From: Anseranas semipalmata
Lineage: Eukaryota; Chordata; Aves; Anseriformes; Anseranatidae
NCBI GenBank assembly: GCA_013399115.1
Contig: VXAA01003152.1
Location: 145,520-209,519 of the forward strand
Direction: 5' to 3'
DNA: 64,000 nt
Shown: piece by piece, positions 24,901 through 38,082 of the stretch
How positions within the stretch are numbered: the stretch's first letter is position 1
Layout of the letters: each line of letters begins with the position of its first letter
Notes under the pieces: model-generated
Databases searched by the model: none
The model's input: only the letters and a program-made list of their open reading frames with translations
What the model was told of the DNA's origin: nothing
Translations under genes and position numbers: made by a program

Positions 24901-26607
24901 AAAAGAGACTTTAAAACATACAATATAGCTTTTTCAGAGAATTTTCTCTGCACAGCTTTGTGAAAAAGCTATGTGAACATGACTACACAAAACCACAAGG
25001 AGTCCCCATAAGACAATTTTTCAGTATCTTTCATATACATTTTCACTCAAATACAATTCAAACTGCCTGAATTTGAAAGTGCAAATGACTTTATTAAATA
25101 TACTCATTTAGAAGTCTCTGTGAATGAAAAAGAAAATCAGACACAATAACAAGCATTTTTTTTTTAATTTGTAATAATCGCTAACATAATACAAAATACA
25201 TCGTCATTCTAACAATAAACTTTGTTTACTCTTCAGAACACTGTGGTTTTCAACTTAAAACTAACACACGCCCTGCACTAAATAAAGTCAATCATACTTA
25301 ATTTACACAATAAAGTATTTTAAAATTTTTATCTGGTACATAGTGTGCTAATCTCCTGAAAAACACATTTAGAAATTACAAACCCTGCTTTTTTGAGTTT
25401 ATTTACTCAGAAGAAGCCAAGAAAATTGGAGACGGAAATTTTAACTAACATTATCAAGAACCCCTTTTAGTTTAAGCAGGTGACAGAAATTCAATAACAA
25501 TTTTAATTCACTCTTGGAAGGTCCATTTCATGTAAGCGGTATTCAAGAAAGATCGCTTGATGTCCAAACTGTAGTGGACAGCTAATTTCCGATGTCTGTC
25601 TTCATATCTCCTTACAGAAGAATTTGATTAACCCCCCTGCCACGTCAAACTGAGTACCATATCTTCCCAGTCGGAAAGGGACACTAGCAAGTCAAAAAAA
25701 TTATATCACTGTATGGACATTTTGTACCTACTATTCTTTAGAGTAACATCCAAGTATGCTAACATATAACTTATAGCAGTATCTCTGCATAGCTGTGTCC
25801 CTGTGTATCCAAATAGTGAGTCACTTCCATCTTAGGTAAAATATTCTGCCAAATACCAAGAAAGTAGCAGAACAACCTGTAAAATTCTAGAGACTTTTAG
25901 AATGAATTTGTAAATTCAATTTTAAAAATCAAGTGGAAAGTGTCTCTTCAGAGGTTATGGTGATGACAGAAAAGAATGCCAATACTAGGTAAACTTCTGT
26001 GCAGAAAAGCAAAGAATCAAATCTTTATTTTTTTTGATAAGTCAGTACTACAGAAGCTTACTATTTCTGTCTATATTATTAAAGTGAATTAATTTACATC
26101 AGAAATTTAGTTCTGATTTTAAAATGTTGTACTTGATCAAGGCATACCAATCAACATAAAGTATTAACAATTTTCACAATTTTTTCACCAGTGGAAAAAA
26201 AAATACAGATTTATTCATTCAAATCATCTTCATTCATTTTGAAAACGATCTATTTTCCACCTCTGTCCTTAGAGGTTTTTGTTCTGTACTAATCCAGAAA
26301 TACTTCCACTTCTCAATAACATTACCAATCCCAATATAGTATCCTTGTTCCTTTCTCAGAGAGAACACTATAATGTGAAGAGAAAACATTTAACTCGGAT
26401 AATAAAATTCTCTTTATTGATTATTTTCATTTTTCATACATTCCGTTTTTTAGCCTGTTTTACAGAGAATCTGAAATCATTACTTTATGACTGTCTATTG
26501 CTTTTCAGAGCAGATCAATTTATAGCATTTCAACAAAAACTTCAGATGCTCAGTAAGATCGCTAAAACCAGCATACTCCAACTATTTCACAGGACGAATT
26601 AACTTAC
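21936..26607 (-). other. PHF14 intron immediately downstream of the PHD exon
   Basis: Unique AT-rich sequence with no further transposon or exon that can be supported. A splice-site pair at about 24270-24320 brackets a 25-base pseudo-exon whose length does not fit the gene's phase. Frames at 23102-23533 (minus) and 26279-26602 (plus) are long for the region but have no family resemblance and extreme AT-driven composition. I treat them as chance. Confidence 0.7.
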
Positions 26608-26725
26608 TTTGGAAGATGTAGAGTCACATTCCTGACAAATCCATCCATAGCCAGTCTGCTTGGGAGACTTTTTCAAGGGAGGATCTAGACAGCCAAAATG
26701 GTAGCAGAGTCTGCATTCATCACAC
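26608..26725 (-). CDS. PHF14: PHF14 internal exon encoding the C-terminal PHD finger (ligands 3-8)
   Basis: On the minus strand, a pyrimidine-rich tract ending in TTTTGCAG is followed by 118 open bases and a GTAAGTT donor. The first base completes a split codon, then 39 codons follow, ending in Lys at phase 0. Zinc ligands in exon numbering are Cys1, Cys4, His9, Cys12, Cys30 and Cys33, with the conserved PHD Trp28 two residues before Cys30. These are ligands 3 to 8 of a C4HC3 PHD finger, so the first Cys pair must come from the upstream exon. The segment CDECRLCYHFGCLDPPLKKS and the following residues match my memory of the last PHD finger of vertebrate PHF14. PHF14 is a nuclear protein whose PHD fingers bind histone H3 tails, with a reported role in restraining PDGFRA expression and mesenchymal growth. 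After the last ligand the exon reads DSTSSK, and in the mammalian protein a short charged tail follows. The exon starts without ATG because it is internal. It is the most secure coding call here; the gene name rests on recalled similarity. Confidence 0.94.
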
Positions 26726-29700
26726 CTGCAAAAGAAAAAAAAATCTATGTATATATAAATTGTATTTCTATATTATTTTAAATTGAGCTTCTCTGCAACT
26801 CTCAGCACAAGATTTCTTGATCCATTATCATGGTACAGAAAGTACATTTTCTATAAGTAGTATTTTCAAGCACCAACATTTCAAGTAGATTCTGCCTAAT
26901 TCGGAATATTCTGATGCAGACACTCATGCACCACCTTCGTCATTATCTTATATAGAAGACATTATTTACGAAACTTGCAAATTAAAGAAAAAATACATAA
27001 CCAGCTCAATTTTCTAGATACTTCATGTCATTTTTTCAGAAGTTTCTTGTATTTATTAAACAACAATATTGATTTTTCATAGTTGTGAGACATTTTACTC
27101 ATCCATTTTTTCAAAGCAAACTCTGTAAAATGCTCACATATTCAATAATTCAAGTATAATTTACAGCTATAAATTAGATATTTTAAACTGAGACTACGCA
27201 GTTGATAAATAAAAGCACAAACCATTTTCTGATTCTCTTTGAATACACTGGAAAGGGATGCTCATTTTAAAGGATTTCACTGTGATCTTTCACTTATAAA
27301 ACTGCCCTATGTACAAAGAACAATTTTAGGTTTTTGTTAATAAACTGTTCATTAGTGTTTTGTACTATATATGGTCCATATATGAAGCTCAAAACATGTA
27401 TCATAACTATTCCTTGCTCACCCATTCTTCATGTACCAGCATTGAAGAAATGTTACAGTACAAGTCCTTTATGAAAGGATCTTTCAATTAGACAGTACAA
27501 TAACATGGTCAAAAAAAAAGAAAAAGATTTTAAAAGCAAATAATATTTTCATACATCTTAAAAAAAAACTTCACTTTATTTGCATATGCCCCTATATTTT
27601 ATTGTGTGAAAAATAAAGCTTTTTTAAAATTTACTTCACAGTATTCTCTTCATGAAATATCCTTAAACTCTGAATTAAAGCCAATCTAAATGATTCAAAA
27701 ATAAGAAATAAAGTTTAAAAATCAAAATTTCTAAGAATTCCCCTACACTTTCTTTCTCTGCTTCCATTGCCACTCATTTTGTCCACTACAAAAGATGCAA
27801 ACATCAACAGAAGACGCAATGCATCACAGAAAGAGGATTCAAATAACAGAACATCTTGCTGTATTAACAGAAGAAAATATTCAGGTGACTTTTCTCCAGG
27901 AATTAGTCTCCAAATAAAAAATAAGCATTTTATGATTGTGATTACTTGAACCAATTAAACGCTTTTGTCCTTGTTGTCAAGGCTATGCTTGCTAGGGAAG
28001 CCGCCTGTTTTTAGAAGTTATGTGTAAGACATGAGCACTGGTAAGGGCACTGCTGGTACTGTCTTCTGCTAGTAGGAATTCAAAGCAGTAATCTACCTGT
28101 TGACAGTGTGCAAGATTGGACTGATGTGGTATTTTGGTATTTTTTAAAAATGGGATAAACCACATTACAAACTATATCCTTAGGATTATTTAGTAATAAC
28201 TCAGTCTAATTCCCCGGAAAACAAAGAACACACTGAAAAAAGGAAATCATTGTGTTCAGTTTTTAAAGACACAAGAATTCTAATGCAGAAATATATTACT
28301 TAGAAATATAAGCAGTGTTATTTCTTGTGAAAGGCATATTAAAGTAACAAAAAGGTTGAGTGGGAGATGAGATAGACTACACTCCTACATCTCAACAGCA
28401 TATGTGACCTTCAGCAAAAGATTGAACCTCCTTTGAGCCTCAATGTTCTCATCTGTAAAGAAATATATTTTTACTAACCTATTTCTATATCTAGAATCTT
28501 ATTCATGTAAGTGCTTGCATTTGAGCTGTGCTTACCAGAGCTCTGAAGTTTCCCTTCTTGTAAACTGGGACCCTCTAAGTAACACAAAATAAAGGATCAC
28601 ACCATTTTTGACTGATTTGGTATATTTCAGAGCTTAATCCCAAAAATCTACATCTGACTTCAAACAGCGTTAATTCGGATTGCATTTTTTTTCTGAAGCA
28701 ATTGCCTATAAATAGAAGTGTTTGTACGTTATGTTCAACAGAAACCGTTTCCCCTTTAGAATTACACTTTGCCATCTCTTCTTACATCTTTTTCATTTTG
28801 TACCTAGAAAGTGGTATTTCCTGACTTCACCTTCAGCCACGTTTCAGAATTATGCTGAGGAAGTCAGCAAAGGCTGAGCTGAAATAACCAGAACATTGTG
28901 AAGTTAAATACAGAAGCCCCATTCTAAAGCTGAATGTTTTTTAATATATATTATTATTTTTATTATTTCAAAGCTAGTTAGTTTGGCAGAACAAAAATTG
29001 CATTTTCCTAGAATGAGTTAACATATATGAAAGTTTTCAGGTACTAATAGCTTCTATCTGCATCTGTGCAGCTGAGAAAATGCAAATAACAAAAGCATAT
29101 TCTCATGTATCAACATTTAAAAAGCTGCATGATTAAAAATGACATTAAACCAAATATTTTGAAACAGTTCTGTATATTGCTTTTTATTGGAATACAAGTT
29201 CTGTATTGTCAACAGAACCTGAATTTCCCAGAGCATGATGCTGGGAAAATGGGATTAATACAGACTGTGCCTTGGTTAAAGGCAATGCACTAGCTGTCTG
29301 GCAACTCTGTTGTCTGCTGACACTGAAGAGGGACAAAAAGAGAAGCTTACACACATCTTAGTACAGAAAACAAAATTGGTATTGTTAATTCCTACTTCCA
29401 TAAGAAAACCTTATACCTAGGCTAAAATGGCAGTGGTAAAATGAGACTAAGCCCTGAAGAAGATACCTGTGTTCTTTTGTCTAGCAATGATGTAAAATGA
29501 CAGAAAATCCACTGCCAGATTCAGAAAGGAAGAAACAGACACAAAATATGGAGTACTTTCAAACTAGAGAATGAAATTGTTGGGTCACAGATGTCACACT
29601 GACAGTCTCACAGTCTTTCAGTAAATGTGCTCACAGATCAATCACAATGTGGACACTTACAGAGCAAAGGCGCTACATCATGTTGCCATTTACAGATATC

Positions 29701-30870
29701 ATCCACCTCCATCTTGAGGATGGTTTAATAGTACAAGTTAAGCTATCGGGCTAGGAAAAAAAAAAAAAGACAGAACACAGAAGAAAGAAACCCTTCTGCT
29801 TCTTCCATTTTAAAAAATCAGCTAAAATTTTTACCCTTGCAGATTCAAGGTCACATTTTCAAAACTGTCCTTAAACTAGCAAATGTTTTAAGTTACTATT
29901 ATTTGTGGATAACTTTTTTCGTATTTCAGTACATGATCCATAACTGCAATTAAGTGCACAGACATCTTCAGTGGTCTGGCTAGCAGTTGTACCTAAAACT
30001 TTGTGAAAATCAGAGGTCCACACAAAGATAAGTTAAACTAACCTCCTAAATTATCTTTAAGTGACAGGTAATTACTTATTATCAATGTTTTAACAAGCTT
30101 GAAATCACTTTATGCATCAAAATTAGAAATTGCTGTGTTCCTCATTCCAGCAATTAATGAGGATAGATATATGCCCACTATATATTGAGAAAATGGGGTG
30201 TGAAGAGGAAAGGTGAATTCTGAAGCAGTACGTTAACAAATTAAATAATAATAAAAGAAAATATTTTTCACTTAAAAAGATACAGAATGCAGGTCATCTA
30301 CATCTTCACAGCAAGAAAGCTTGACTAGGCATTTCCATACCTGAAATATGTCTGCTTTGTTCTTTAATAAAGTGATCTCCATCTGCTCCAGCCCTTGGAT
30401 TTTTTTTTTCATTATTTTTTAGCAGTACAGCTGGCTGTGCTCAAGCCCCACATAACTCTGCGTTTTCCTGTTCATAATTAACTAATTATCCTCTAATCAA
30501 TAGTGTAGATACCGATTTTACAATGTAAATGAGATAAATGAGATAATGGTTGGGGTCAATCTCATTTTATTTACAAAGCCCAGCACACACATCCAATTTC
30601 ATTACATTGCATCTACCTGCACAGAAGGGAGTCTTATCAGTTGGCCTGCAGAAGTCTTCATGCAAGCACTGTGCTTTTACAGAGGAACAGTGAATGCAAA
30701 ACCTGCCCGTCACTGGCACATTTCTAAGTCACTGGTTAATATCATATAAAACCACAAAGAGCTGATTCAGCCAAAGTGAAGAAACCTGTTTTGCATTCAC
30801 AAAACAGCATCACCCATCTATAGCCACAGAAGTAATTACCTACATGTCCCTGAAACACAACATTAATAAG

Positions 30871-30904
30871 CTAATCTTTAAATACAACTAATCTTTAAAT
30901 ACAA
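30871..30904. repeat. 17-base tandem duplication, two copies
   Basis: The unit CTAATCTTTAAATACAA occurs twice in a row without mismatch. Confidence 0.95.
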
Positions 30905-31594
30905 CTTTACAAACATGCTTCAGAGACCACAGAAAATCTCTCACTTATGTACACATCATCGCACATCTTCTGCAGGGTCATGCCAAAAGGTACCATGCTG
31001 AACAAAATACAGAACTGCAGAATATATATACTACTCCCTGTTCATCACAACAGCTTAGAAAGACTTAATGGAAAAAGGACATAGAACTTTGATATACTAT
31101 TGACAAACCATCATCCATGTTAAAATTAGAAAACTTGCCATATAAGCCTTACTCTGGCAAACTCAGAAATAATTAGATCAAAATTACAAGTAATCTAATC
31201 CAGAATTTTTAAACTCTCAGAACTACAGTGGGACAGGTGTATATTAAGTCTCCCATTAGTTGGGGGCATGCAACATGATGGCTTATCCAGCATCTGTGTG
31301 GATTTGACGTAACTACTGCTATGCATCTTTCCTTGTTGGCTTGTGCTGGACCCCATTTCTGACTGAAGGCTCTCAACACCTGAGGAACAGATGCTCCTTC
31401 TCAGACACTGGTCTTTTTTCCCTTTAGCCCCTCAGTGCCCAAGCACTGAGCCACTGGAACTGCAAACAGCTGCAGACACACACCAGGAGTTCATTTCAGA
31501 TTGCAGCACGTTCTTGTGTTCAGATAAACACCTTAGAAACAGCTATGACAGTTTAAGGCACTGTTATCATGTTGTTTTCTTGTCAGTGGTTGCG

Positions 31595-31655
31595 CGACGA
31601 ACCTGATGGAAAGGAGGTCCCTGCCAACCTAAACCATTCTGTGATTCTGAGAATG
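31595..31655 (+). mobile_element. CR1 3'-end fragment
   Basis: The sequence GGAGGTCCCTGCCAACC, then AACCATTCTGTGATTCTG, is the characteristic last 40 or so bases of CR1. The upstream limit is uncertain because only the extreme 3' end is recognisable. Plus orientation, antisense to PHF14. Confidence 0.85.
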
Positions 31656-32648
31656 TAAGCAGTCCCCCCAGAAAACAAAGTAAGGTGACATAGCTCAAGT
31701 GAATTCAAACCACAGAACCCAAGATGAGTGACTTCAGGCTGAAGCAGGTGAGCAGTGCTTCTGTGACACCTTAATTGTAACTGGAGCACAGAAGTGACGA
31801 TAGGAATGAGTACTAAGGGATAGATTATAACAGCAACTCCTACATCTGGTGTCAAAGAAGTCACTTTCCTGTGCCCTTATTTAAAGAAGAAAATTAATCA
31901 AAGATCTAATGGTGATATAACTGTACAACTGTATATTTACCGCAGCTATTAATGCTGTCTGAAAAGTATATTTGTTCTATTTACTGAGGGTAGGCCCCCA
32001 AAACAATAATACATTTTCATCATGGAATATGTGGAAAGCATTCTTCTTTTTAGCTTTCTCCTTTGACATCTCTTGAAACTCAGTGAAGCTATTTCAAGTT
32101 TTCATATCTTACCCTGCCAGTCTACACCAAAACCCTTCAACTCAGCCTCATGGATTCCTACAGAAATTGCTTTCATTTCGCTGTGATATATCACAGACCA
32201 AGCATGCAATAAAAGCGATGCTGTGCTCTATTTAGACTCTCATTTCAAATGGTCTAGATCCTTAGCAACTCTTGTTTTCAGACAGATCAGGCAGAACATT
32301 GTTAAGTTTAGCAAAAGGGAAAAACAAGAAAAAAAAATCCCTTGTCTATAGGTGGCATAAAAGCTAAAAATTGATGGTCAAGTCATCTTACTATCTCTGG
32401 CCTACAGAACAGTTTTAAGAAATAATTAGCACCAGGGTAATTTAAAACAGTCCTCTCACATAGACCAATAAAGCTTTATGTGACTTTAGCATCTGGCATG
32501 TGACATATTCCAGCACTGAAATTCTGACGTGAATGCACACACATTCAATGCTGAATATAAAACAGGTTACAGCCTAATGACACAGCCTCTTCAAACACAG
32601 GAGCTGGTTACCCTGAAAGGCTGCCTGTCTCCAGAGAAAATCAAAATT

Positions 32649-32756
32649 CAACTGGATATAACTCTGAGGACTGACCTTTGTAGTCAGTCCTGCTTTGAGT
32701 GGGCAGTCGAGACAGATATCCTCCAACTTAAACTTTTCTGGGATTCTAGTATTTTC
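32649..32756 (+). mobile_element. Diverged CR1 3'-end fragment
   Basis: A worn match to the CR1 tail: CTGGATATAACTC, then CCTGCTTTGAGTGGGCAGTC, then GATATCCTCCAACTTAAAC and a final TTCTGGGATTCTAG. The order and spacing of the blocks match the CR1 3' UTR, but each block has several substitutions, so this is an old copy. Antisense to PHF14. Confidence 0.72.
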
Positions 32757-35700
32757 ATAATTTTGATTTAAATTAAACTAAATACTCTTTCTGAGAAGGA
32801 TAATGATTATGGTATTACACAAAGTGATTAAAAGCCACATTTAAATTTCTTACGCTAGGTACAATGCAAGCATACAAAGGGAAGTCCCTGACTTCCACGG
32901 ATGATGATGATGGTAGACGAGACAGCAGACTGTTACTGTCTTCTGTTACACCTGGAAGTGAGAGGGCTTGGCTACTGCAGACAGGTGAGAGAATGTACTA
33001 GAAGGAGGATGTTTATTACATTGTTTTTTTTTTTTTTTATCACCTACTATTGATGAACACAGTATTTGAGCAAGGTGGCCTCATAGAGCAGGACAAGTTT
33101 TCTGATCCTCAGCTAATAATAGTTTCAGGATAAAGTACCTAGATGGCTTTGGATGTGGGAAACTGCATACTAATCTCTAACTTACTCAAATTTCTGTCCA
33201 AACTCAAGGTCATTAATAAAATGACCATTTTTTTCTCTTTAACATACTATAATCTTGTGGAAAAACCTTCACGCACTTAGAGGATCTGTGCTATACTTTC
33301 CAGCATCTGTTACATGAAACGAGTTTTTAAGCAAATCCTATATGTAGCACTAGTTATAATACATGAAAGCATGAATTATTATGGCTCTGACCTTTAGGAA
33401 AAAGTTCTAATTTAAAAGAAAAAGGTAAACAAAACATTCTGTCTGTAAATTCTGAAGGAAAAAAAACACTATGTTGCTTCTACCCCCCCGTCCAATACTT
33501 ATCATTATGTAACTAAACATCGAATACTTTTTCACAGAACTGTCAATTATTTATAACACAAATGACTGAAAGAAAATAAGCATTATCTGTCAGACATTTG
33601 TGTAGCTAAATTTATTATTATTATTAAATTTATTACCCAAAACTGCCACCTCTCCTACTTGCTTTTTTATTCCTGTTTTTTAATACTAAAACAAACAGAA
33701 ACAAACAAAAACAAAACAAAACAAAGGCCCCAAATCCAAAACCACTGACTATTTATGGGAAAGGAGAGATTCTGAAATAGCTATCTTTATGAGACACTTA
33801 CATGTAATACAGATTTTTTCGGAGTGGTCAGCAATTGATCTGTTTCATGAAACTTACTTTGCATGTGCGCAATGATTTATATAAATGCTATAAAGAAACT
33901 TTATTTGCTACAGCTGTAAGTGAACAGCTTCCTTTCATCATGAAATGTTCACTTTTCTCTCTCTCTCATAGTATGTCAATACCACAAAACACATGGCTTT
34001 GTTAATTTTACAAAATTCATTAAGAGTCCACATACACAAGGGGAATACATTGATGTAAACGCTACATCAGATGTGTTTATTTTTGTTAATATTATACAGC
34101 TACTGTATATAACTTATCTTTACAGTATTTTTAAGTTCAAATTAAGTATTTCTGTGAAGACAATGCCTCCAAGACACATATTAAGATAATGCTACACAAA
34201 TTACACCCCCCCAAAAAGTGCAAAATATTTTCTTTCTTGGGAAGAACAAGACATTCTGAAAGGACCAGGATAACCTCCACTAGCAAACTGAAAAGCATAA
34301 AATTTAAGCTATCAGCAAACGCTGCATTAGATTTTCTGAAATACACTCTGGTCATAATACATGATTGCACCTATGGTGCCATTTTCAGGTGTTCGGACTA
34401 ATACACTTAGCTATACTGAATGGTGTATTGTTTGTGAACTACTACAGAAGTCCCATTACAGATTTGAAGATTGCCATCAAACTTCTTTCAAAACGTGAAA
34501 TATTGAGTGCTAACATCTGGCTTTCCAGAAAAAGAGAGGCAAATGACATAATGAATCATATGAAAGTGACAGAAAGACTGAAAACTAACCTACTACCTAA
34601 TGTCAAAAGAAGGTGCCAAGGAAAGAACAAAATCCTACAAAGACGTTCTGCTGGGAGACAAACGTACAAAATACAGCAGGAAATCCACTTGGGGTATCAA
34701 GCATCCCCAAGGAGTATCAACAATATTCAAACAATTTTTAATACACATTAGTCTGTCCTTAAAAGCCTTCAATAGCAGAGATTACTAAACTTTCCTCACT
34801 TCCATAGTGCAATTATTGTTAGAGAAAACTTTCTATTGCCTAGCCTAAATCATCTTGCTATAATTTAAGGCTTATTTCTGGTCTGACCAGAGTTGAAGAA
34901 CAACACTTTTTTCCCCTTCTTAGCAGCAACTTCTGTCTTCGTCGCATTTCTATGAACTTAGACTGTTTGAAGACAGGGATTCCCCAGTCTTCTCTAAATT
35001 AAAGAAATCCAACCATTTTAAGCTTTCTTCTTCATTTAGGTCTCCTGTAGTCTTCTCATCATTCGTTCTGTTTTCTTTGGACTTTCTCTACATGTCTCTT
35101 GCCAAAGTGGACAGCATGTACTAGCTGAGGCTTCTCCAAGGCTGAGATACCAGTCTTCTGAATAATCAGTAGTACTTTCATGTGTTAAATGTGTTAAAAA
35201 ACACCTTTCTTTGTACAATTCAGGTATAATCACATTGATTCAATTTGTGATCCAGAATTCCCCATACATTCTTTTTTTGGAGGCCCATCTCCTACCTAGT
35301 CACTCTTCATATCATGCACTAAACTGTGATTTGCCCTTTCCCTTACTCCACTGTGTACTTTTCTAGATGCTTTCTTAAAGTTTCATTTTCAATTCCAGCC
35401 CTACAGGGCCTTACATCATACTGACATTACCTGCAAATGTAACCAAACTTTTTATTCCAACACCTATCACACGAAAGCAAAACTTATTAAAAATATAACG
35501 CTGAATTCAGGACAGGCCTGAGTGGAACCCAGTAAGTGGAATACTGTTCCAATTTGACATTGACTCCACAGTAACTATTCTGCTTTTCTGATAAGCTACA
35601 AATTTTATCGCAGCTTAATCAACAGAATATTTCCCTAACTTACCTAGGGGAAGGTCACACAAAAAGTATTTTTAAAATCTTACTAAAACCAATCTATACT

Positions 35701-38055
35701 GCATTTATCATTCTCACCTACCCACAATACCTATGTTATGTTAGTTTAATAACTGACCATAAGTCACAATATCCACTTTCTAATCTCTTTCTTTTTTTCC
35801 TAAACAGCATGACATACAGGTAAAGACCTTTTTTCCCCCCTTGTTAGCACAGTGTTGAGATGTAATTTTTTACTGTAGTTCAGAATTCTGGACAAGCAGT
35901 CACTAAACTTAGCCTTTTCTTCCTGAAAAGTACTCACAAATTCTCAAAGATAAAATTTCCTGAATGAACCTCTATTTCCCACTGAAAATTTCTTTTCTTT
36001 AAAGGTGTCTTTGTGTATCTTGCCAATACAGAATGGTAAACATTTATGATAGGTTAGACGAAAGTCTTACTCTGACATCATCCCTCCCCCTTTTAAAACA
36101 AAACGACGTGTTAGACATCAGGTTAATTTTATTTAATATAATATCCAAACATGAAATGCCCTAGTAAGGTATGACTTGTAGATAAGCATACACAAGTTTG
36201 TATATTTCTCCTATTACTTATTACAGCATTTAACTTCTTTCTTAAGTTTAAAAAATATCTTCAGATGGAAATGTGCTTTGATAGATGACAAAAACCACCA
36301 TATCTCAAGAAATTCAAAGATTATAGGTCATAAAATTACAAGTGTGATTGCACTGGAGCAGAATTTTTCTGAGCAAGTTCAAGATGAAAACGATGAAGCT
36401 GTCAATACACTGCTACTGTAGATTTTAGAACTGGATCAGTAACATTTGTAGATGAAAATACTATGTCTGCATCTACCAGGATATATATAGACGAAGATGA
36501 AGATCTCAGCTGTCACGCTGCATGATCCGTTCTTCATTCCTTCCCCAACTTACACAACAATTTCATATTTTGATTTTGAGGAAATAAGCTTGTCCTGAAC
36601 ATTGCCAGGGAAGTAAGCCAAATAAAGCAATGTCTGCATATACCCATTTTTTTCTTTTTCTTAAAAATGTGTCAGAAAGCAATATAGGTATAGTTCTATT
36701 CACTCAAGTGTCTGAAGTCAGAAACAATTAGTTCATACTAATAAGCACAAAATCAAATTTTCCGTGGCAAATCTATTCCTTGAGAATAGTAAGTCTCAAG
36801 TGTTTTACAGGTCTCATTATCACTAAACAATTTTTTTTTTTTTTTTAGGAAACAATCCTTTTTACAGTAGGGTCTATGTACAACATGATGTTCTATATAG
36901 AAACGTTCTTTTCAAACTGTATATAAGTAGGGTGGCAGGCTGATGGCAAACCATTGCTTATTTCATTCAGTATCACCATAGAGGAACACACAATATTTAA
37001 GTCCCACAGGCTTCTGTCACTCTTCAGTGAATCCAAGCATTGTATAACATCATTTACCAAGGAAGCACAGGGGAAAAAGACATTACTTAATAGGACAATT
37101 CTGACAAGACATTTATCCGGGATCTTTCAACAATGCACATACGAAATGTTCCTGATTAGAGAAAAAAAAAAAAAAATGCAGGCAAATTAACTACCTTGTC
37201 AGTCCAAATAACAAACCAATCAATTACATTCTATCCAAGCCTGACAAGCAAACTCAACTTTTTGTCATAATAAGCTCATAGTAGAGACAAGATAGCTGTT
37301 CTCCTTTACTTTAGGTACTCTATTGACTGCTTTATCCACATTTAAAAATCATTTTTATAAAAGAGGTTTCCAGGATTGCCTCCGAGGATGAGTTGTGGCA
37401 GAGTTGTGTCTCATGAAGGGTATCTACACAGTAAAGTGATAAGAAAAAAATATTAACATTGAAAGATCATAGCAGCTCTGCTCTGTCTTATGAAACATTT
37501 TAACACCACACTAGATTCAAGCAATGAGTATGCTCAGATCCAAATACTAAGACTCTCATACCAAACTTCAAGAGTCTGTAAGTGTCAGAACATTAAACTG
37601 AGTTAAGTATAACATCATTTTAACTTTTGCTCAATACAGCTCAAAGAACAAAGGCAGTCCACCACAAGAGAGATTGAAGAGGTTTTTTTTTCTTTAATCA
37701 TAATAGCAACTTAATGAAAACAGGTTTCATTGTGCAAGCTAGCATTTTCTTCATATTTGATACCCACAAAAAGGTAGGTTTGGGATTGACTATGTGACAA
37801 GCAAAAACAGCACTGATACTGTGCTGACTTAAAAAAATGCTTCTTATATAGAAAAGTATTTGAAAGAAAATAAGACTAAAGATTTATGAACTTTCATTCC
37901 AAAGTCAGCTTACTAATTCAGTACACAGAATTCTTTTATCATTTTTGAAAAAATGTTTTTGAGGCAATCATTCAGAAATCTCCAAAGTTTTTTTTTCCTA
38001 CTCATACTTCTTGCCTTTTGACACTCACGAAATGTACTTTTCAAGGACGCTTTTT

Positions 38056-38082
38056 TAATTATTATTTTTTTTTTAATAATTA
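38056..38082. repeat. AT-only inverted repeat with poly-T loop
   Basis: TAATTATTA at 38056-38064 is matched by TAATAATTA at 38074-38082 around a run of nine T. It can form a nine-pair AT hairpin, and no function is evident. Confidence 0.7.

Noticed and set aside
34189..34751. Overlapping plus-strand frames of 70 and 128 codons
   Set aside because: No recognisable motif, and composition matches AT-rich background; no CR1 or other transposon similarity seen.
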